Of a DNA stretch of 64,000 nt, positions 57,827-64,000 are shown piece after piece. The stretch is taken from positions 97,609,189 through 97,673,188 of the forward strand of contig OV884009.1 of NCBI GenBank assembly GCA_930367205.1, in the 5' to 3' direction. The notes beneath the pieces are model-generated. The model worked only from the letters and a program-made list of their open reading frames with translations, did not search any database and was not told the origin of the DNA. Origin of the DNA: Acanthosoma haemorrhoidale (taxonomy: Eukaryota; Arthropoda; Insecta; Hemiptera; Acanthosomatidae). Made by a program: the position numbers and the translations under genes. Position 1 is the first letter of the stretch. Every line of letters begins with the position of its first letter.

Positions 57827-59019
57827 TTGCTCCGCCCATGTTTACTTTGAACAATCAGCAGATGTGTATCTCCTAGTGAAGGTTTCCTTCAGTCAGGTGT
57901 TCACTAGTGACTAAAGTTAATTGGAAGTTGGAACTGATGAGAAAATCTGTAGTGAAAACGTAACGTGTATTCACCATATAAAACGTAGGTTTTGTCGTCC
58001 GTGTTAGTGGTCGATAAGTCGTAGCGTGTAAACCTGCCTACATATTTTATCCAATTAACTCCTGTGACCAATTTTAGATCTCGCATTGTTTTGGCGTGAA
58101 AATGGGAGTTAAGATGATAACATGACTCTTCCAAGTCAAACTAAATACAGTCAGTCTATAGAGCTCTTACGAAAATACTGCCCGCTTTGAAAATCTATCG
58201 CAATTTCTGATATTCTCAAAGAATTAACGACACCCACGAAGACAACCTATTGTATAGCCGGAACGGACAGCAGCATATTTGGTACGAGAAATCCGATGTA
58301 AATGTAAACTGGGCCGGATGAAAGTATGTTTTATGCCCACTTTTGCACGAAGTATACGAACTACTTTCCAATGGCCACCACTGTAAGGAAGATTACTTAA
58401 TATTTGACTTATTAAGATATTAAAAGTATATTTTTTGACAGTTGCTAAAAATATTGTTACCATCGCCTAGGGACTCGCACTAAATCGTGCAGAAATTGAA
58501 CGTTGAAACCGTCTGGAGCTCGGGAATTGACGGTATTTTATTAATTTCTTAAGAACAAAGTAAGTGAATCTGCTTGGTCTTGGAACTAATTGGATTAGAG
58601 TATTTAGGAAGAGCTGTGGCTGGTTAAGCCCTGAAGCTGTGAAGCTTAAGGAGTTGGTAGAGGGTACATGACTTTGGGATCGGCAAGTGTTTCATCTAAT
58701 TCCTTGTTGTAGCATCTCTCTACTTTCATGTCGGCTTCCTTTTCTAATTGGATTAGGATACTTTGACCTAGTTTAATTTATCTCCCTCCTCCCACTAATC
58801 TATACAACAAATTCCAAAAATCAACTAGCTTGTTCTGCTTTTTTCTGTAATATTCCAATCTGAACAGTTAATCCTCATGATATTTTCTCTCTCAATAAAT
58901 TCCAAGATTCGTTGTAAGACGAGTTAAAGTTTAAAAAAATGCTGAAAAAGTTGCTTACCTGAAGTTTTCTGCCAGCATACATGTTCTATCAATTTGCTTA
59001 TTTAATAACAACAACTTTT
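57827..59019. other. otp intron 2, unannotated
   Basis: No gene or repeat recognised. Confidence 0.5.
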
Positions 59020-59290
59020 TTATGATAAAATTACAATCTGCCTCATTGGGCTATAAGTAATTGTGATAGATGTTTTGATTCATACCATATTTACAAGTTT
59101 CATTCACTCGCTCATTCATACCGTATTTACAAATAGCCCAGAGACCTCCCAAATCCACATAGTTGTTACCTCCCTCGTATGCGAAAGAAGAAGCGGAGTC
59201 ATGGGAAGTCCCCCACGCTCCTCCGTCAGCCACGTTACCGGATACGAGCCAGCGGAGGCTGACCAAGAGCGCGAGAGCCACATACGCTAA
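59020..59290 (-). mobile_element. 5'-truncated Jockey-type LINE (3' UTR)
   Basis: Contains the same 3' untranslated landmarks as the other copies in reverse orientation (ATTACAATCTGCCTCATTGG, CTCCTCCGTCAGCCACGT). The readable frames on both strands are LINE untranslated sequence. Confidence 0.85.
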
Positions 59291-59984
59291 CATGATCTAT
59301 CAAATCAAGGTTTTAAAACATTAGAAATCTCAGAGTGGTATTCTAAAGTCGTTCAATTTTTTTGAAATTAAAATTATTTGAACCCGAATATACGTGTCAG
59401 CTTACCAACCAAACATACAAAATACTTATTCCTTAATTTTGAAGAATTGTCAGCAGAAACACGATTTCGAAAGTATACCGTTTCCCCCTCATTTTGCAAT
59501 AAAATTAGAGATTTAGCTGGTCGATACATTACCATTATATCAAAGATTGTTTTTTAAAATTGTTCCACGCCTAAAGTTTTGTTAAATAAATTATGAACTC
59601 AATTGAAATTTTCATATGAATATAAAAACAACACGAAATTGATCCTGTATTTTTATATATAGCCAGACCAAAGTCACTCACTATTCACCGGCGAGTAAAT
59701 ATAGTGAAAAATAGTTAATTATTACTTACTACTATAGAATACAGGTACTGGCTGTCCAACCAATAGACGAAAGAGGATTGCCATGAACCTGTTTGAAAGA
59801 AGAACATTAGGATTATTATGCGACTAATGTATTATTAACTAAAGGATATTACAAATAATCTTATTCTTATCTTATCTTATTATTTATTATTAAAGTGGAC
59901 CTTCTCGGAGTAGGAGCACCACAGGTTTGTATTCTTATCAACTTACCCTTCTAAACAATACTTACGAGTGGTGTCATTTTGTCA
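59291..59984. other. otp intron 2, unannotated
   Basis: AT-rich, no gene recognised. Confidence 0.5.
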
Positions 59985-60122
59985 CACTGATGCACCATGA
60001 TTATGTAAATGAGAAATTTTCATTGTGGTGTTGGTCCTAGTATTATTAGTTCTAGCGAGATCGGTATTCAAACCCAATAACTAGTCGGGGCCTCTACCAG
60101 CTCCGCTAGCCTTTCACGATCT
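59985..60122 (-). mobile_element. tRNA-derived SINE
   Basis: On the minus strand, TAGCGGAGCTGG (60097-60108) fits a tRNA A box and GGTTTGAATACC (60063-60074) fits a B box, about 22 nt apart. The body that follows (AACTAATAATACTAGGACC, AATTTCTCATTTAC) is shared with the SINE piece at 61370-61490. Confidence 0.6.
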
Positions 60123-60234
60123 TCATAATGATAATTATATTTGCCCTAACTTTTGGAAAGACTATACCCAATGACATTTCCGCTAGTTAGTTATGGCATC
60201 AAAAGAAAATACTAGTTTATAAACACCATCAAAT

Positions 60235-61020
60235 CTTTATTGTGACAAAATTACAATCTGCCTTATTGGGCAGTAAGTAACTGTGATAAATGTTCGCATT
60301 TATTTTTTTATCGCACATATTTACAATTCTTCATTTACTCACTCATTCGTACATAACTTACACAGCCCTGAGACCCCCCAAATCCGCATGGTTGTCACCA
60401 CCCTTGCATACGAAAGAGGAAGTCTTGGGTAGTCCCCTTCGCTCCCCGTCAGCGTCACCGGATACGGGCCAGTTAAGGCTGACCAAGAGCTCAGGACATG
60501 ATTGGAAAAACTGGACATTGCCAAGACTCCCACTGTCACATATTTATAGCAGATCACGAGGCCACAGCCGCTTCAGCCTCCGAGGAGGATTGTAGGGATG
60601 CGATATATTTTGAGCTTGTAAAGCAAACCTGCGTACCAATTCATGTTAAAAGCTTGGTCCAGAAAGGCCCCAGTGCAATACTGATTGGTTTAAAGGGCTG
60701 AGTATATGTGACGCGAAGGGCTTGTTGAGCAGTGGAATGTTGTAGACGGCAACCAAACTGGTGAGTAGGGAAAAGGTTTTTAGATTAGACAATTGAATGT
60801 AGGCGTTCAAAGTACAGGAAGTAGGCTGATTGGACGGTAAGATGAGGCGTCATTGGGTGGTTTACCGTGTTTGGCGAATAGGACAATTATAGAATGTTTC
60901 ATAAGAAGAGGAAAGTGCGTCGTTCGGGTAATGCAGTTATAAATGTAGGTTAGGAAGATTATGGCTTTATGAGGGAGTTAGAGGAGTAAGGAGATCATAT
61001 CCGGGAATTTTTTGGTATGG
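60235..61020 (-). pseudogene. Jockey-type LINE with internal deletion
   Basis: On the minus strand an RT fragment is read in order: IPGYDLLTP, an ITALPERRTF-like stretch, AKHGKPPNDASSYRPIS, then the palm GAFLDQAFNMNWYAGLLYKL with KIYRIP. It passes at ATCCCT directly into the end of the ORF (the CCTCGGAGGCTGAAGCGGCT coding for RRLKR) and the 3' untranslated region. The rest of the palm and thumb is missing. Both sides share about seven nucleotides at the joint. Frameshifts are present in the 5' part. Inactive. Confidence 0.8.
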
Positions 61021-61369
61021 TAAGTTTTTTGCCTTCCTTTCCCCCATTTTTGCCCAAGACCTATCATCACGACAGAGGTGATTGTTTTAGTTACGTTCCA
61101 CAGGGAGTAGTTATCACTGGTAGACAGAGAGTAGAGGTGGGAATTAAAAGAATCGGAACGGGAGGATGCCAATTGCTGCTTTACGAATCTGCAGTAATGA
61201 TTGTACGAGCGACGATCAGCAGGATGTCGGGATCTTTGCCACGCTGTTCTTGAGTTGCGTCTGGATTGGATTAGGTCTTTGAGATGGTGAGGAAAAGGAT
61301 TTTTATTGCGAGTTTTTGGGTGACGGTGGTGTGACTAATGAAAATACTATATATAATTGATCTTTTTTA
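61021..61369. other. Possible 5' extension of the LINE
   Basis: Probably more of the decayed LINE ORF on the minus strand, but I cannot assign motifs. Confidence 0.3.
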
Positions 61370-61490
61370 AATGAGACATTTTTACTGTGATATTGGACCC
61401 AGCCACTATTATTAATAATTAACAGCCAAAGAATGAATGGCTGCCAAGATCGGGACTCAAACCCGGAATCAAGGATATATTAAAATATTT
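61370..61490 (-). mobile_element. SINE fragment with B-box-like sequence
   Basis: On the minus strand, GGGTTTGAGTCCCG (61451-61464) resembles a B box and is followed by the same body as the SINE at 59985. The A box is missing. Confidence 0.5.
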
Positions 61491-61627
61491 TTAAGTTATA
61501 GTTTAATATTGGTGAAATAGCTTTCGGAAAATTAACGTAGAGGTCACACCTTGTTCTTACTGGCAGTCTGTACAGTCTATGCTAGAGTTTGGCAGAAGAG
61601 AATGCACATTGGGACTGTCGTCATCAC

Positions 61628-61700
61628 TCACGGCAGGGTAGTCCAGTTGGTAGAGCCCCCGACTAAGGTATGTGGGTTCGAGTACCAGAGTAATTTTTCG
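61628..61700 (+). mobile_element. tRNA-like SINE head
   Basis: TAGTCCAGTTGG (61639-61650) and GGTTCGAGTACC (61675-61686) fit A and B boxes 24 nt apart. No full cloverleaf can be drawn, so a SINE or tRNA pseudogene is more likely than a working tRNA. Confidence 0.5.
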
Positions 61701-64000
61701 TTTTATTGTTAATTGTTAATGGTTATGTCTTTCTTTACAAAAATATTATAAGAACGTAAATTACAGAAAACATTCTATATTTCTCCTTAGCTTATAACAG
61801 ATGGCTAGTTCCATCGTAAAATTATGAAAATTTCCCCTGAACGACGCATATATTATTTTCATTGGCAGGTATGCAATAGTTCAGAATTGGCAGATGTATT
61901 TTGTTTGAAACAAGACAAATGCAGAATAATACAAACTACAAGAAGGAATCAACATTCTTGAAGCAATCAACATTTTAAAAGACAGGAACGATGTTCGAAC
62001 TTTATTGTGACACTACTTCAAATATATTTCCTGCCCCGACTTAGAGGGAAATAGTTGTTAGCTGTTGAGTCGCCCGTTGATCCCTACTGTTCGTATATGT
62101 GAGGGTTTCAATAATTGATCGGCCAGGGTGGGGCGTGGCAAATGGGTTCCAGCGCACAGATTTGGCTAGTCCGAATAAAACATCGTAATTTTGCGAGGAT
62201 TTAATTAACCGTGAAAATAGCAGTTCTGACGGTGAACCGTGATATGGTTCTGGGACACAGTGTACTCCCCGGTTGATGAATATGCATCACAATATCAAAT
62301 GAACAACATTATTTTGGCGATGTATCCTGTTTAGGGTAGGTACCACCTCCCAGCTCCTGCCACTTTACATCCCGTTTCCGAATCAGGCTGTCATTATTCA
62401 AGTCCCTCCTGCTAATGCACGTATTGGTTTTGTACTTATTTATTTCCTTCCCTTCGCTCCAATTCCAGTTTCACCACTACCCGATTGCATTATTTGGATT
62501 GAGCTATGGTCTGGTCGTTCAATATGTTTTTCATTAAATGATCAAAAATTAAAAGTAAATTTAAATGCTGAATTCGGAAAATTGTATATTTAGTTTTTAA
62601 ATTGATAAATATAAAAGAACACAGTTAAATGATGGCGTTTTATTCATCCAGCTGAACAACTGTTTGCCGCACAAAAAATTAAAATTGCTAAAACAGCTGA
62701 ATTGTCTTACGATTAAAATTTTTTAAAATCATTTTTATATTCAATGGAAATATACTAAAATTGAGTTACTACAATGGTAATTAATATATTGTAATTAAAA
62801 AAACATAGTGATTTAATAAAATGGTTCATTATTACTGACATTAACATGCCATATTAACTATTCTGATAATGCTCAAAGTACAGTAGAACAGTGGTAAGTG
62901 GTAGTAACTAGGCTCATAAGTTGTGGAATTCATTTCATTTTATCAATTTATATAAATTTGAAGTTGATGTTTCTTGAATTCTTTATTGCATTACTACCAT
63001 CTCAATGTACCTTTCTTAGGTTGGAATGCCACCTTATTAGGAAGCAAGTGTTTACACACCCCTATTTGCGGTTAGAGCCTTATACAGTTAGTGCAGTAGC
63101 ACAATTACTAACTAAGTAGTGTTGTCTAGTTCTGTTCACTGCCGGATTTCTGCCATTGCTTTTTGCATAGTTGCAGTGCCGCAGCGAGGGTCTTTGTCAC
63201 CTCGTCATCTGTATTGGATGACCTAGGGGAGGTCTCATTTGAACATTCTTCTTATTCTGTACGAATATACTTGGATATCATATAAATAATAAATAAATAA
63301 TTAGTGGTCCGATTGTTCTGAATAATTAAACCGAGTCAAATAAATAAATGGCATTCCAAATCCAATGTTTTGGTTCATAATTCTCAAAAGTAATCAAACA
63401 GAAATGTGTGGCCACTGATCAATTTTGAAATAAATGGGAAGCTCTTATTAGAGACTCGAATAAATGTGATAATTTCAAAAGGAAAATAGCAACTAGAATA
63501 CCTTGATGCGATGTAATGCAGTTTTAACCCTAAGTGCTTCCTATAGTAAAATGCGATTTTACACCAATGGGTTTTTGGTGTCAGGGCTGGTAATTGGAGG
63601 GTTTGTTTTGGACAGAAGGAGCTCACCACACCGCCAACAAACACAGGCTCAGTGGAAACCAGCACAATAAAAGGCTTTTAACAGTGAGTGGAGTGGATAG
63701 GGCTCGCAATATTTCCATGGATTAGTTGGACTACTCATCCCTGGCTTAGCAGTCTGATTGATTACATGACAAATAATTATTATATCCAGGAATCAGTGTT
63801 CTTGCCATCTCATTAAATCAATTATATCATTTCATTTGTCGTTCTATTCCTTTACTGACTACTTTTTTTTTGTTTTATATCGGTGTTAATCTAAATTCAA
63901 CTTGTTTCAAAAATGCTGGCCATGTATCGCAAAATAAATACCCAGGAATAGTCTGATGTGAGCTGGTACCCAGTGGCTACCCTCACGTGGTTCTCAAATG
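61701..64000. other. otp intron 2, end of window
   Basis: No exon with the remaining homeodomain residues was found. A GC-richer stretch at 62090-62400 contains TAATTAAC and ATATGCAT words. A 93-codon minus-strand frame at 63384-63665 is unrecognised. Confidence 0.5.

Noticed and set aside
59051..59293. Paired frames on both strands with GGAWGTSxDSASSFA-like peptide, also near 3154, 15866 and 18193
   Set aside because: They are the LINE 3' untranslated region, which happens to be open; copies differ by frame-breaking indels.
61628..61700. Functional tRNA gene
   Set aside because: A and B box words are present but I cannot form acceptor, D, anticodon and T stems, and the spacing and flanks fit a SINE.

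Overview
The window is arthropod nuclear DNA, most likely from an insect. It is AT-rich, has long introns and is packed with degraded Tc1/mariner elements, Jockey-type LINEs, SINEs and tandem repeats. I did not find any bacterial operon, plasmid, phage or CRISPR signal. A hemipteran such as a planthopper would fit, but I could not test the species.

The only host gene I can name is orthopedia (otp), a paired-like homeobox transcription factor on the + strand. Exon 2 (40710-41023) encodes the N-terminal spacer and homeodomain residues 1-46, and it stops at the classic homeobox splice position between residues 46 and 47. A likely first coding exon (8151-8190, MLNNLSLIGSGPL plus one base) lies 32.5 kb upstream in a GC-rich promoter-like region. 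Its phase-1 donor matches the phase-1 acceptor of exon 2. The exon with the rest of the homeodomain is not present before 64000, so intron 2 exceeds 22.9 kb. Almost the whole window is therefore the otp 5' flank (1-8150), intron 1 (8191-40709) and part of intron 2 (41024-64000).

The most interesting item is a 75-nt open segment at 21539-21613, inside intron 1. It has a good donor and phase 1 at both ends, so it could be spliced between exons 1 and 2 without breaking the frame. Other possible regulatory items are a start-stop upstream ORF 31 nt before the otp ATG, a palindrome of ETS-like sites 330 nt after exon 1, and two near-identical palindromic homeodomain-type sites about 3.1 kb into intron 1.

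5' flank: LINE fragments, one copy of an unclassified repeat (family A), a mariner fragment, a GATTC-rich degenerate repeat, a Tc3-like transposase remnant, and a LINE insertion with a perfect 14-bp target-site duplication (TSD). Intron 1: a 346-bp tandem array, several LINEs, a gypsy-type integrase remnant, family A copies (one hit by a LINE, one by a Tc1 element), deleted Tc1/mariner elements, a MITE, a SINE with a 12-bp TSD, and a TATA/CCAAT promoter-like module. Intron 2: a Tc1 element with both inverted ends, two internally deleted Tc1/mariner-superfamily elements, a remnant of a widespread transposon-associated protein family, a 43-bp minisatellite, more LINEs, and a cluster of tRNA-like SINE pieces.

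None of the transposase or reverse-transcriptase genes is intact: every one carries frameshifts, stops or deletions. Ends of diverged repeats are approximate. Family names rest on motifs read by eye, not on database searches.
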